Positions 12,381 to 25,962 are shown, counted from the stretch's first letter. The stretch: 64,000 bases of DNA from Paraspadella gotoi (GCA_051294375.1 CM119264.1:16341245-16405244), one strand, 5' to 3'. The notes: generated from the sequence alone by a model not told the origin. Program-made: numbers and translations.

Positions 12381-13420
12381 AAAAAGGAAGGAATGGCCGA
12401 CGACCGGGAGAGAGAAGGTCGGGGAACCCACGTTTTTCTCATTTCAATATTCATGGGCGCGAGAGAATTTCCGGAAAACGAGAACAGGGAACCGAAATTC
12501 CTCCGCGGATTCTTTTAAAAAATGTATATGAAACGCTTTGCTTGAAACGGAGATAAATTTTCCGCTTCCATATCGGAAACAGTTCCAGCGTTGAGCGATA
12601 GAGAGGGAGACGTGACGAGAGAGCGAGCGAGAGAGGGAGACAGAGTCCGGAGTCTCCGCCAGTTACCGATGAAGACGCTCAGTCGTTCCCGCGAGTCTCG
12701 TAACCAGATTGTATCGCTCCCCTTCTTTCCACTTTTCTCTTTTCTATTGTTCTTTTTTTTTTCTGTCCTTTTTTGCGCTTTTCTCTCTTTTTCCACCGGA
12801 CGTGCATCGAGAAAGCGATTAAGCGTCGCTCTGGTATTGGAAGGAGACGCCCGACGATCATAAAAGCGATTAAAGGCGATTGAAAGCGATGGATGCGAAG
12901 CGATTTGTCGAAGTTGGCGAAGAGGAATCTCGTCGTGGCTGAAGTCGTTCGATAACAGGGTCGAGGGGAAGATGACCGCGCGGGGGGGGGGGGACACGGG
13001 TCACGGATCGATCGCTCAATATTGAGATCGAAAGGGGAAAAAAAGCTGAATCTGAATTTGTTGAGACTCAGTCAGAGCCTTAAAAATTTACTAGAAAGTT
13101 ATTTATAATTTATTTCTAGGTGCTTTCGTCGTCCATTATAAACTTTAAAGATGAAAATTTAGAGAAGTGGTTTTATTTTAAACTCAAATATTTCTATCGA
13201 CTACGACAACGCATTACATACAACGACGACCACGTTGAGTCCTCAAATGTCTTTTGGTTGAGAGAAAAACAAAAGATAAAAGTATACAAAGTATACAAAG
13301 TAAATAATTAAAGGTGAAATATAACTAATACAAGAAATGAAGCGTTAAAAGAGAAAAGTTTAAAGTGTATATCTGAGATATTTAAAATTTAAAAAGGCAT
13401 GACGAGAGTGTGTGTGTGTG

Positions 13421-13422
13421 GT

Positions 13423-13498
<76 letters not shown>

Positions 13499-13530
13499 AA
13501 GAGAGAAAGAAAGAAAGAAAGAAAGACGAA
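13421..13530 (+). repeat. (GT)n-(GA)n-(GAAA)n compound microsatellite
   Basis: GTGTGTGTG followed by GA and then GAAA units. Confidence 0.85.
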
Positions 13531-13969
13531 AAAGAAATAACAAGTAAGAGAACAAAGATCCGAGAGGGCTTTTACTTCAATGGCTTGGGCGGCTGAGTTT
13601 CCAAACAGAAATTAGCAAATAGGCTCTTAACAATTAAAGTAATCGTAATTTTCATTATAGTTATTCACGAGTAGTTTACAAACTGCAAAGGCTTGGCTTA
13701 CTCTCTTCAAAGATTCATCGAAGCTTTTTTGTACTTTGGTTTAAATTTCGAAATAATTCCAATTTTTAAAAATAGCTTATGTCAATGATAATTTCCTCGA
13801 AGAGAATTAGATTACGAATATGGGTAAAAAGCCTGAAATTTAAAGGATTTTAATTAAAATAGTGGGCTAAACTGTAAAGAAATAATCGAATCACTTCGTA
13901 TCGGAAGAGATTAAAATGGTCGCTGAGAGAAAAATAGATTACTTTAAAGGGCAAAGAAAAAAAGATGTG

Positions 13970-14030
13970 TGTGTGAGAGAGAGAGAGAAAGAGAGAGAGA
14001 CAGAGAGAGAGAGAGAGACAGAGAGAGAAA

Positions 14031-14061
<31 letters not shown>

Positions 14062-14072
14062 TGAGAGAGAGA
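13970..14072 (+). repeat. (GA)n microsatellite
   Basis: Imperfect GA with CAGA interruptions, preceded by GTGTGTGTGA. Confidence 0.85.
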
Positions 14073-15373
14073 GAATGAGCGCCATTTGGTTGTAAGTCAG
14101 CGCTTCTTTCTCGTTTTGCAGAGTGAATATTTTTTTTGCAAAAAAAACTTGGCAAAATGATGTTTTCACTGTTTCTCCTTCGCATGAAAATGAAGGATTA
14201 TGAAGAGAGACTGAGAGAGAGAGAGAGAAGTTTGAATTTTTTTTTTCAGTTAACAAGTTTTGCCTTTTATGAGGAAAATCGGCAGAAGGGGACATTCACG
14301 TCGCCATTAACCGAGGGAAAATTGCCAGACACTAAAAACGTGACTGAATTACTCGTCATGAGCGAGAATTGCTTACCCGGCGCTTGGGGCAAAAGAGGAA
14401 AAAGGGAAAGACCGTCTAAGGCTAAAAACGACATTAACGTCGCTAACGCAAATACCGAGTTTTCCGCGTATTTCACTGGGTTTCTTTTTTTTTCCCCAAT
14501 AAAAGAGTAAAGAGAGAAAAGAGAGAGAGAGAGAAAAAACACTTTCTCCTGTATTCCATTTTGTAAAATTGTCGCCTCGGGTAGGAAAGAGGAAGAGGAA
14601 GAGGATGAGCGTCGATTCCGTTAATTCAAGCTTCTAGGATTTTTTTTTCATCTTTTGTTCACACGTGTATGTGTGCTTGTTCGAGTCTGTGTCCTTTAGT
14701 CGATCACCTCGTCTGGAATTGAATCCAGATTAAAACGATCAACGACTCAGAAAAACCAATTATCGCTTGCTCATTCGTTGGCGTGTGCAACTGTGCATTG
14801 GCGTTGAAGATGGTGCACACTCTAGAAATCTGAGCGTCCGACTTCATTGTTTAATTCATTGGTGGTTCCTTTCCTTCGGCGGTTTCATAAACACTTTTTA
14901 GTCTCATTATGCCGACTCTGATTTACTGAAAATCGCGCAAATTACCCAATATTACCCAAAATTGCCTCAATTTGAATCTAATTTAGATTTCTAAAAACTT
15001 TTTTCACTCTCCTTCAAATTCTAGCTGTTTCATTTCGGTTTAAACTCTTTTTTCTTATTACGCCGCCTTTTTCATAAGTATTATTACTTCGGCGCTCTCT
15101 TCTCTTCTATCTCGTCCTCTCTCTTCTCTCTCTGCATCTCGACTCTCGTTCGTCTCGTCCGGTTCCTCTCTCGTCTCTCTCTTCTCTCTCTCTCTGGGCG
15201 CCCCTCTATTTCAACTTTTTCCCGCACGCGAAATTCATTTCTCCCGCCCGACGAAGGATGGAATGCAAATTAAGTCGCGTTCCTCTAGCGTCGCCCGAAC
15301 AAAATGACAACCGAAAGGGAAAAAACGGCAATTAGACAAAAGAACGCTTCATGCGAAGATTGCCATTTTTTAT

Positions 15374-15434
15374 AGAGAGAGAAGAGAGGGAGAAGAGAGA
15401 GAGAGAGAGTGAGAGAGAGAGAGAGAGGAGAGAG

Positions 15435-15471
<37 letters not shown>

Positions 15472-15485
15472 TAGTGCGAGAGGTG
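15374..15485 (+). repeat. (GA)n microsatellite
   Basis: Imperfect GA tract. The 14140-15340 stretch before it shows no recognisable gene. Confidence 0.85.
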
Positions 15486-15764
15486 CGAGAGCGTCTCGAA
15501 TTTTTTCTCCGCAAGGGGGAAGCACGCAAGATGGGCAAATTTGAATAGGTTCTCGCCGCAAGGAATTTTTGAAAAGGGGCGACATTTTGGGAGTTTTTCA
15601 TCGTCGTTGTAGCGAGGGGCGTTTTAGTGGGAGGTTTTAAAACGAGGAAACAATGAGGGACCACAAAGGGAGACCACGACAAAGAGGATATTAATTTTTG
15701 GTTCAGCGGACGTCGTGGGGGGGGGGGGGGCTGGGAGTTTTTCGATTTGTTTGGCTCAACGCTG

Positions 15765-18700
15765 CAGCACGGTTCTTTTTACATCGATTTAATCGGCATG
15801 GAGTGCACAAGAATGAGATGTCCCGGGATACGTTTCCGGACTTTGGGCTACACAAAAAAGGGTAATCAAATTTTTCCTATGACAGTTTTTTTAGTAAATT
15901 ATATTAAAATTAGCTATATAAAATCAATAAAGTAGAATAAAAAAAAATAAAAAATGGTTAAAATCTTTTTAAAAATGAAAATATGCATGCATCATCATAA
16001 CTATGAACAATTTTCTTCTTTCGTTTGAGTCCATAACCATTATTCTATCTTTAATAGTTTTATTGTAATTAATTTTTTTTATTAAAATTATTATTTAATT
16101 TTTTTCAAATAATTTAAATTAAAAAAAATTATAACTATGCAAATGATTGAAGAAAAATTTTATATTATAGGGACTTACCTACCTAATATAGCCTTCAAAT
16201 ACATATATAGTAAGTTTATTATGAGATGTTTTGAACATAGAAAATAATAATTATAAAATTAAATATATGAAAAAATTTTAACTTTGAATTTTTTTTTAGC
16301 ATAATAAACATATTATTAATTAATTGTTCATGATGCTTTTAATAGCTACTGGTCAGTTGTATCATTCTCAATATAATAATTTTATAATTCTTTTATTTTT
16401 AATAACACTAGATGCTATATTTTACTTACTTTTGACAAAATCCAAAAATTACTGATATTAAAATTATGTATGAAGACAGCAAAACTTTTTTTAAAATCAC
16501 ATGTATTTAATTGTTTGAACTGATATAATATTATTGGACAAATTATTCAAAAAAGTTTTAATCATCCCACTTAGTCATTTTTAAGGTTGTCAAATGTATA
16601 AAATAATTGATATTCGGACTGCTTTGTAGGTTTTTAACTTAATTCAGTAGCTCTTTTAATATGACAGAAAAGCAGTATATTTAACAGTTTTTTTATTTGG
16701 AGTGGGCAATCAAAGTTCTAATACATATTACCGTCAGTATATTTGTTAAGTATAGTAGGTTCGCTCTATAGATTTTTTACATTTTTGAAAACATTTAACT
16801 TTTTTTCTATATTTGTTTTGACACGCCAAAACGTTCTTTTGATTACGCTAAAGAGAATGTAAAAATTAAAATAAATATACAAAGAGATTAAGTCTAGATA
16901 GATGAAAAAAAACTTGTTTAAAAATTTGATTGGGAAGTGGGGGTAAGCTAAGGCTTTTACCAACGTATCTCCATGCTGTTCGTTCCTCGTCAATTAATAT
17001 TTTTTTAAATTAAATACATTTGAAAAGGCGGAAAAAAAGAAAATTCAGAATCAGGTGGCATAAAGGGTAGGAAAATCTGTACATATGAAACATGGATAAA
17101 TAATGACCTTTTATGTCTTGCGTAATGGGGCAGTAAAAGAACCCTTAAAAAAATGCAATCATTAAGTCAGTCAACTGAACCCTTTATTGCGAATTTTTTT
17201 TTTCTTAATTTAAAATGGATGATAAATATAGAATTAAATTCTTTATAAAGGTGTTATATTTAAAAGAAGAATTAGGCAAGTACAATTCAACACAATGATG
17301 TCTTGCTCTCTGTAAAAATGTCAGCAGTTCAGCTATTTTTTAAAAATTTTATTACGATAACAGAGCAGTATAATAAGCTATTTGCTTTGCAGTTGAAGAT
17401 AATGAAAAATGATTATTTTTTTTTTCAAACAGACAAGAAAGGTAGACGTCCAGACCGTTTATATCAAGCTGAAAAAATTTTATTATTTATCATTTTTTCA
17501 TATTTTAAAAAAAACATTTTAATCAGCATACTACAAATTTTTTACTTGTTTTTAATTTTAACTAAAAATAACATAGCAAAATTTAATAAAGTTGAGAAAT
17601 TTAAATGATAATTAAACAATGTAAATTCAGACTTTCCTCTTTCAATGTTACAAAAGAAAAAAAAAAATTCATAAATGCCTTCATCTGAATTTGTTAATGC
17701 AAAAAACTGTATACTTTTCACCTCGTATTTAAATAAACTGTGTAAAGATGTTATGGATAAAAATTTTAATAAAACTGTCTCTACGAAATGTGTCCATGAA
17801 TTAGGGCTTAATTTTATACCACACCACCTTGCTCACTATCTTATTTTTCAAAAGATATTCAACGACAATAACTTTTTTTATCTATTCTTTTTTTGCATCT
17901 TGACAGTTTTTTAAACAACCTTAAACTTTTGGCCTTAAAAATGTCGAGTTGGGATTGTTTAAAACTTTTTAAATTTTGTCAAGGGATAATATAATATCAC
18001 TCCAAAAAATTAAATAGCATCTGATTTAAACCAAAAGTTTTCGTCTGTTTCATACATAATTTTTATAATATTCAGTATTTTTGGAATTTTGTCAAAGTAA
18101 GTATATATAAGCAGTCAGTATTACTAAAAATAAAAGAAGTGATCAATTATTATAATTGAAAAGGATACAACTGACAGTGCTATTAAAAGCATCAAATGAA
18201 CAAATAATTAAAAAATTATGTTTATTATGCTAAAAAAAATTCAAATTATCAATTTTCCATATATTTAATGATTTAAATTATTTATTTCCTATATCAAAAC
18301 ATATCATAATAAACTTACTATATATGTATTTGAAAGCCTATTTAGGTAGGTAAGTCATTATAATATAAAATTTTTCTTCTATCATTTGGCATAGTTATAA
18401 TTTTTTTTAATTTAAATTACCTGAAAAAAATTAAAATAATATTTTAATAAAGAAAAATTAATTACAAATAAAACTATAAAGATAAGATAATGGTTACTGG
18501 ACTCAAACGAAAGAAAATTGGTTCATAGATTATGGATATGCATGATCATTTTCATTTTTAAAAAATTTAAACCATTTTTAATTTTTTTTTTAATTCTACT
18601 TTATATTGATTTTATTAGCTAATTTTTAATTATTAATTATAAAAAACTGTCCATTAGGAAAATTTGTTTACCCTTTTTTTGTGTTAGCCCAAGGTCCGGA

Positions 18701-18774
18701 AACGTATCCCGGCGGGACATCTCATTTCTTGTGCCTCCATGCCGATTAAATCGATGTAAAAAGGAACCGTGCTG
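15765..18774. mobile_element. AT-rich element with ~0.85-kb terminal inverted repeats
   Basis: The left arm starts CAGCACGGTTC at 15765 and the right arm ends GAACCGTGCTG at 18774. The arms pair to about 16590 and 17930: TTAATCGGCATGGAG, GGGATACGTTTCCGGAC, AAACTTACTATATATGTA, AGCATCATGAACA-like segments. The outer 100 bases are GC-richer; the rest is very AT-rich. TCAACG occurs just outside both ends (15756-15761, 18779-18784), a possible target duplication. The 1.3-kb centre has only short open frames with no recognisable transposase, so it looks non-autonomous. A fold-back assembly error is the alternative. Confidence 0.65.
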
Positions 18775-19591
18775 GTTTTCAACGGAACAACTTTAGTCTT
18801 GCTCATGAATGGATATTAGATAAAGTTTAAAAAATTGAAAAATTATTTTTATACAGCTGTTATAAATAATTAGCTACTTCAAACTATTTTCTCATTTCTC
18901 ATTCGTTCTCAATCTGGAAATATTGCACGGGAAACGCCACGCCCCCTTCGTTTGGCTTGACACCCGGATGTAGAGAGGGTCCCGGATTTAGCAACCTCTC
19001 CCTACCTGCCACGTTTTAAAATTTTTTTTTTCATTTCAGGCCATTCTTCAATTCTTTGAATTTTTTTTTCTCCCTCCGCTTTCCTCGCTCCCTGAAGAGA
19101 CGCCCGCTCGACCTCCTTCTCTCTCCGAAGCATCACCAGGCAGGGGCGCTCGAGCGTTCATTGATTTGTGGCGGCGTTGAAATTCCCAGAATAAATTATT
19201 CATCGAAATTCGAAAATAAGCCGCCCTCGGTGCTCCTCGACCCCGTCACTCCACTTCGCCCCTCTTGGCCCCAAATGGGACTTTGGCCCACCTCGGCCCT
19301 TCAAAGCCTTCAATCCTCCCCAGCCTCTCATGACCCTTCGGTCCCCTTCAGTTCTTCACGGCCCTTTGGTCCCTTCGACCCCCAACCCCTAGGAATTTCA
19401 AATCTTCAAAATCCTCTTTCAGGTTTTTTCCTTTTCCCCCAGATCCCCTGGAGCTCCCACTTACACGACAAATTTCTCCCCGCAAGCCCTCGAAAGCAAT
19501 CAACGCACAACAATCATTAGAGAGACAAAGAGTTAGCTTTCCAAATTCCGCCTGGAACAAAAGAAAACTCTCTGCTATTTGAAAACTTTCG

Positions 19592-19654
<63 letters not shown>

Positions 19655-19748
19655 AACTATCAAATGAAGGCGAAACGGGAAATCAGAAATGTATTTCAAA
19701 ATGTCTTTCCTCCACATTCACGTTCGCATTATCTCCCCAAACCGCTCC
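18775..19748. other. Region downstream of PGM2, no firm gene
   Basis: A 154-codon plus-strand frame at 19056-19520 is Ser/Pro/Leu-rich and partly built from CCTTCGG/CCCCTTC-type words. No splice or family support. Confidence 0.5.
19594..19652 (+). repeat. (GA)n microsatellite 3' of PGM2
   Basis: Perfect GA tract about 100 bases past the PGM2 stop codon, so probably within its 3' UTR. Confidence 0.85.
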
Positions 19749-20069
19749 TCAGAGGATGAACCACTCCCGGATCATCTCGTCCACTACCGCCTGCAACTCC
19801 GCGCGAATTCTCGTCTTCTCATCGTCGAGATTCCATTCCACCGGCGCCGGAGCCTCTTCCTCTGCCTGATTGACGTTAGCGACGTCGCCAGCGCTTCCGG
19901 CGTTAGCGGCGTCGAATTTCATATCGAAGTCGAAATCGAAGTCAAAGCCCTCGATGCCGCGGCGGTTTCTGCTCTTTCCGACGCCCAGATTGGTGTTGAA
20001 GCCCTCTTCCGGCTCAGGTTCCGGTGGAATAGGTTTTGGTTGGCCGATCAGCTCTGCGAAGTACTTCAC
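19749..20069 (-). CDS. PGM2: PGM2 exon 12: C-terminus with Asp/Phe-rich insertion and stop
   Basis: A CAACAG acceptor opens VKYFAELIGQPKP, as expected after the phosphate loop. About 60 extra residues follow (PPEPEPEE, then FDFDFDFDMKFDAANAG, then EEEAPAPVEW), before the usual last helix DEKTRIRAELQAVVDEMIRE and TGA at 19749-19751. Confidence 0.92.
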   Translation of the reverse strand: MKYFAELIGQPKPIPPEPEPEEGFNTNLGVGKSRNRRGIEGFDFDFDFDMKFDAANAGSAGDVANVNQAEEEAPAPVEWNLDDEKTRIRAELQAVVDEMIREWFIL

Positions 20070-23000
20070 CTGTTGAAAAGAGTTTTTTGATCAATTTTGT
20101 GAGCATTTTATATTTAACAAAAAACTGAAAAAAATTGAATAACCAAAAAAAAAAAAAAAAAAAAACCAAAGTAATTTAAAAAAAATAAACGTAACTTAAC
20201 TAGAACAAAATAGTTTGCACTAAAATTCATTAAAATTAAACATAACTATACGATTAAGAATAACTACAACCCGGCTTCTTTTAACGTCCGCGCGGCCGAC
20301 CCAACCAAATCCCATTACCTTCGACTCGCCACAAGCGGCTCGAAAGGTGGCGCTGACTCTGTTAGTGAAGGTAAAGGTGATCGTCTCGACGGACTTGTCG
20401 ACCGGAAGGATGGCGGAGTTGTTGGGTTGGGAGTTGTCGTAGCCTTGGGGGGGTCGAGGGTAAGGAGAGTAAGGATTAGGCGCATGATGTAGCTGGGTGG
20501 AAATCGATCTCAGGTTCATAAGGGGATTGACTTACCCGTGGTTAGATCCCGGATGTTCTTGATCTGGTAAGGGCCGCAGGCGTCGGGATACTCGCCGTCG
20601 ACGCCCATCGTCCGGATGCGTCGAAACATCTCGTGGATCTTGTCTTCGTCGTAGCAGAGGAAGTAGGAGGCCAAAGAGTTGTGATACCCGTAGAGGGTCC
20701 ACACCTGGGACGGGAGAAGGAAAATTCTGGAAATCTTTTTTTTCATTTGTTTCTAAATTTAACCCCAAAACCATCCAGTGGCTGCGCCAATACATAGAAA
20801 TCACTTTCAAGGGTTTAAACTGAACTGTTACTGCGGCACTCATAGTAGAGAAAGTACGAGACAAATCCTCCTAGTAGGAAGAAAAAGTTATATAAACGGA
20901 AAAAAAAGGAAAAAAAATTGAAAAAAAAAATTGTACAATTTCAGGGGTTAAGTGAATCGCTAAAGTTTACAATCACTAAAGTGATTTACAATCAATCCAA
21001 TCGATTTAAATTCGGCCAAACAGAATTCGTCCACCCTTTCTCACTTCCCACCGTTCCGATTAACCCCTCACCCCCACCACGTGGCACCTGATTTAACACC
21101 CCCCTCAATGTCCAATCTCCTTTCTCCTTCGGCGGCGCCTCTTCATCTTCCGGTGGAGGTGGCGGCGCTCCTTCCTCCTCATACGCCCTCAACCTCGCTA
21201 ATTCCTCCTCCTCCTCCCTCTTTTTCTCCGACTCCAAGTACGCCAATATCTCCCCCAACAACGCCATCGCCGCCATCCCGTCCTTGTCGAGCCCGCCTTT
21301 TTTCGTGGCGGTCAGGAAGCCCAGAGACTCTTCAAAGGCGAAGAGGACCTTGAAAAGATTGGCAGGGAGTGTTCGATCGTCAGGGTGGATGGAATGAACG
21401 AAGATCGTTTGGCGGGAATGGTGAGGACATCGGGCGGGTGACTGTTTTTCAGGAAAAAAAAAAGGTGATAGCTTTCCTTCGCCATCGACATTTGCCCATT
21501 CGAGTGAAAGGCGAGACCTGGGAAAGTGAGAAGAAAAAAAAGGGGGAAAAAGTGAAAGTGAGAACGCGTTGGGGAAATGAATAGTGGAGGAAAAAAAAAT
21601 TTTAACCGAGGGATTCGTCGATTCCGACAAAATGAAAAGCGAAGATGGATAAACTTCCGATTCGCGGCCAAAAAAAATCAACTTTAGGTCAAAACCTTTT
21701 CAGGTAAAACCCAGAATCGGTTTTCAATACGCGGGGCCAAACGAGGGGCGAAGATGAAGCGCTGGGGCGACGGGCACGTCGTCCAGTCTCCAACTCAGTT
21801 TTTTTTCGACGCCTTCGAATCTGAGATGAAACTAAAAAGGAGTTGGTCTCTCGATTAAGGAAATCCTGATCTTTGGCCGGACGGGAAGTGAGAGAATACG
21901 GGGGGGTGGGTGGTGAGGGGAAAGGGGAAAGGAGAAACGAGGAAATTGGGGAAAAGAAAAAGAGAAACGAGAAAAGAAGCGAGGAAAGAAAAGAAAACAG
22001 AGGGATTAAAAAGGAAAAATGAAAAAGAGGGAGGAGAGAGAGGATAGAGAAAAAAATGAAAAAGTTATAAAGAGAATAAAGGATATGCTATAATAAAACA
22101 ACTAAAGAATAGAGCAAAGTTGGAAAAAGAGAGTGAGGGAAAGAAAAGAAGCAAGAGAATGCAAAATTTACCCAGATAGAAGAAAATCTATAGGAGAAAG
22201 AATTGATAATGCTTAAAAGAGAGCCGTATAGCGAAAAAAAAACCTATTCTCTGTCAGGAAAAACAGTTGCTTCCGATTTAGCGTTTGGCCAAGTCTATTT
22301 GCAGACCCGATTGGCGTTTGCAAGGACGTCAATGTTGTTTCTTAAGATGCGTTTCCCATTCCTTGTTTCGGAGAAGAATTGATTTTTTAAAATTTGTTTC
22401 CCTCTTCTCCTATTGGTCGTCGACATCGTTAAAGGTCGACTTTCTCGTCTTCTCACCTTGTATTCATTCTCCATGAGGTGCGCCACTCGGTTGCCGATCC
22501 ACTTGAATCCGCCCACGACCTCTTCGAAGAGAAATCCCTCGATTCGGGCCATAGTCTCGAGGATCTTGGACGAGACAGAAGACGAGAGCATGTAGCACTT
22601 GCCCAACTCTTTCACGCCCGCCTCCGTCAACTTTTGCTTGCGGAGGATCCACCAGCTCAAAATGGCCGCCAACTCATTGCCTGAAAAAAAAAAAAAAAAA
22701 ATTGCAAAATATTTCTAGAGTGAACGTAAGCGGTTTAAATCGAATTCACGCAAACCGCCGAAATTAAATTTATTCAAATTTGCATATTGCAGCATGATTT
22801 CCTCCAATAGGATCGGGTCACATAGCGTCATAATCTTTGAGACATCGCGATCTGTCAAATTCAGTTAAAAAACTAAAATATCCAATGCTATCAATTGCTT
22901 CTTGCAAATTTAGAGAATCTCTCTCGCTCGTAACAATTTTTTTTTGTTATCTATGATCCGGAACGATTTCCAAAAGTTTCAAAATCTCTAAAGACATAAA

Positions 23001-24060
23001 ATGAATTCAAATCATGACAGAGGTAGGCAGAGAAACCGCGCGGCCAAGTAATAGATGTGCAGCCTTATTGCGTACATACCCCCTCCCCCCTCTCCAGCTG
23101 CGTCCAATGGGTTCGTTGGATTGTTCTCACACCACTTTTTGATACTTTTTAGTAAGAAACCAAAACGAAATGTTATCCGTAAACATCGTAGGAGACACAT
23201 ATTTTACAATTTTTCACGTACGTAAACTATGTAGGTTGTTTTCCGGCGAAAACACAGAATTCCCCTATCCCCTTTGTTTTTCTTCCGTTTTTCCTCTCGG
23301 CGCCGGAATCTCTTCCGCCGCTCTAATCCGCTTCCCGCCTTCCGCTTCTAATCCGCTTCCGAAACCAAGGGGCAATCTATTTCTCGTTTATCAAGGGAGG
23401 CGGCGTTTCGTCGACGGCGGAGAAAAAGTTTTTTTTTTCTCTCTCTCTCTCCCTCTCTATCGTTTCCTTTAAAATGTCTTCGTCTCTCGAAACCTTTCCA
23501 GTTTCAAACTCGTTAGGAATCTATTTCCCCATCCTAGATTCGATTTTTGGTCTCTGCTCGACGCAACTCCATGAACAACTTTTTGGTCGGTCGTTCGTTC
23601 CTTTGTTTTTTTAATATCAATTATCAATTGAAATAAAATAAATTTAAGTCAAATATGATTTTTTTTACGATTAATAAAAAGTTGTCATCAGATTATACCA
23701 ACTTCATTGCCTTTATACCTTATGCCCAAAATCATTACTATGACCGGTGTTAAGTCGCCTCAAATACTTACGTTTTACAATTTTAAATCTAAAATTTTCA
23801 TGAATTGAAAATTGTTTGGATAGAATTAACAAAACTTTTTTTCAAAAGTGAAATGAAAATAAAACCAAAATTTACTTCACCTTTAACCCCTTAAAACTTC
23901 TTCAAAATATTTTTTTCTATAAACACAGACACGAAAAAAATATTGGTAGTTTTTAAAAATCTTCGCCGGTTTGGAATGAATTGCGAAACGCCTTGATCCG
24001 CTCGACGCCTTCTCGTTAAATGAAGCGTCTCTCNNNNNNNNNNNNNNNNNNNNNNNNNTT

Positions 24061-24154
<94 letters not shown>

Positions 24155-25777
24155 ACGTAGTTCATAAGTTTCTTTTTTCGCTTTAATTAATTGAGGCAAC
24201 CCCCTAATCATTTCCCATCCACATAGACTCACCGAGATCTTTCTTTTCGGCTTAAAATTATCTTCTTCTATAAAACTTTCTCCCGCTTCTATCTTCTGTT
24301 GAGTGAACTCTCCCTCCTGCCCTCTTCTCTCTTTCCAACCCCTTGTCCAGCAAATAACACACCACCAGCTAAACCCCTCCTTTCTTTTCCTGCCAGTGAA
24401 CACTCTACCAAACTCCACCCCATTCCCTCTCGCTTTTCCGCCCTTTTCCTCGCGGAGATATCACCGGTGAATCATTGCACTCCCTTCGAAATCGCTACGC
24501 TCTCACTGAACGCTCCCTCCGGACTGCATCTACCATTTCGCCCTCAACCATGGCCAAAAGCAAAACCTCACCCGTAAAAAATCTTCCAATCCCCGCTCCG
24601 CTTCTCGGCGACGGCCATCGGTCGCCGTCGGCGTCGCTGGCGGCGACGACTTCGACGTCATTTTCGTCGGCCGTCGTCAACGCCGCCTCGAGGATCTCGC
24701 GTCCCTCGCAAGGATTCGGCGACCGGACGGAGGGGAACTCGGGGTGAACCTCGAACTGGCTGAAGGCGTACATGAAACTATTGGGGTGTGAAAGAGGAAG
24801 AGAGGAGGAACGTCTCAATCCGTGATCCCACCAACGACAATGGAACCCACCCTCCATTAACTCACCTTCGGCAGCTTCATAACTTTGAAGAGCTCCTTGG
24901 AGAATTTGTGGACGACCCCGTGCAAGAGAGTGTGAACGAATCGTTGTCGAGCGGCGACGTTGATTTCCGGCGGGTTCACGCCGATTTCCGCTTTGATGTC
25001 GACGAAGTAGGAAGACCAAACTACGGCGAAAGGATCTTCGCGCCATCTTAAGAAGTGAAGGGCAGAGGGCAGAGGCAAAGTTAGGGAGAGGAGACAAAGC
25101 GGAAAGGAAAGTGATTTAAAAAAAAAATGGTTTAACGTAATTTCATACAATATAAACAAAGCGATACTTGTAAACTATGTTGGCCAATGTCCCGGGATTC
25201 GCATCTTTGTCTCCTTGGTCGTTCGCGATTTCCAAATCCAAGAGCGACGCCAGGGATCCAAGTTGTTGACTGTTCAGCAAATAATCACTTTTAAATAATT
25301 TTCTCCTCAATAAACTTGACATTTAACGAACCCCTCTCTGACCCAACCATCCCCATTTAGCAATCCGGCTTAACCCTCCCCCGTTCTCTCACGCGCGGTC
25401 TTCCTGGATCCCCAGATTGTTGGGGATCTCCAATCTGACTCCCATTCGCCCAGTTAGATTCTGTATCCGTTTCATGCTTTCGGGTTTCGGGAGGCGCCGA
25501 TCATAACTCCGGCCGCAGGATCCAAATTTCCTCACCGAGTAGGAACCATGGGACGGGGACGGGCTAGTGGGCGCGAGAATGGTCATTTAATTGCTCAGTT
25601 GTTTGATTAACTTTTTTGATTGCCCCTTTGTTTGAGCCAGTTTATTTCCTGTCTTACTTCGGAGAAGAGGCGCACGCGAATACGAGCGTGGAGGAAGACG
25701 GCGGCGACGCGGTGAGCGAAACGTTGTGAGTTGTGTCGCCCGTCGTAGCCTGGAGTGAGAGAGAAGAGGAGAGAGAG

Positions 25778-25811
<34 letters not shown>

Positions 25812-25911
25812 AGTAGATTTAATGAATGAATGAATGAATCTACGGATACGGCCCTGGGCACGCTTTCTGAGGCCTATATGACCTTTTTTAGTAAAAAGCT
25901 TTGTTACTAAA

Positions 25912-25962
<51 letters not shown>

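Noticed and set aside
12515-12997. 160-codon minus-strand frame
   Set aside because: Arg/Ser/Lys-rich, overlaps open frames on both strands; no recognisable motif.
19056-19520. 154-codon plus-strand frame
   Set aside because: Pro/Ser/Leu-rich from repeated CCTTCGG-type words; no conserved motif.
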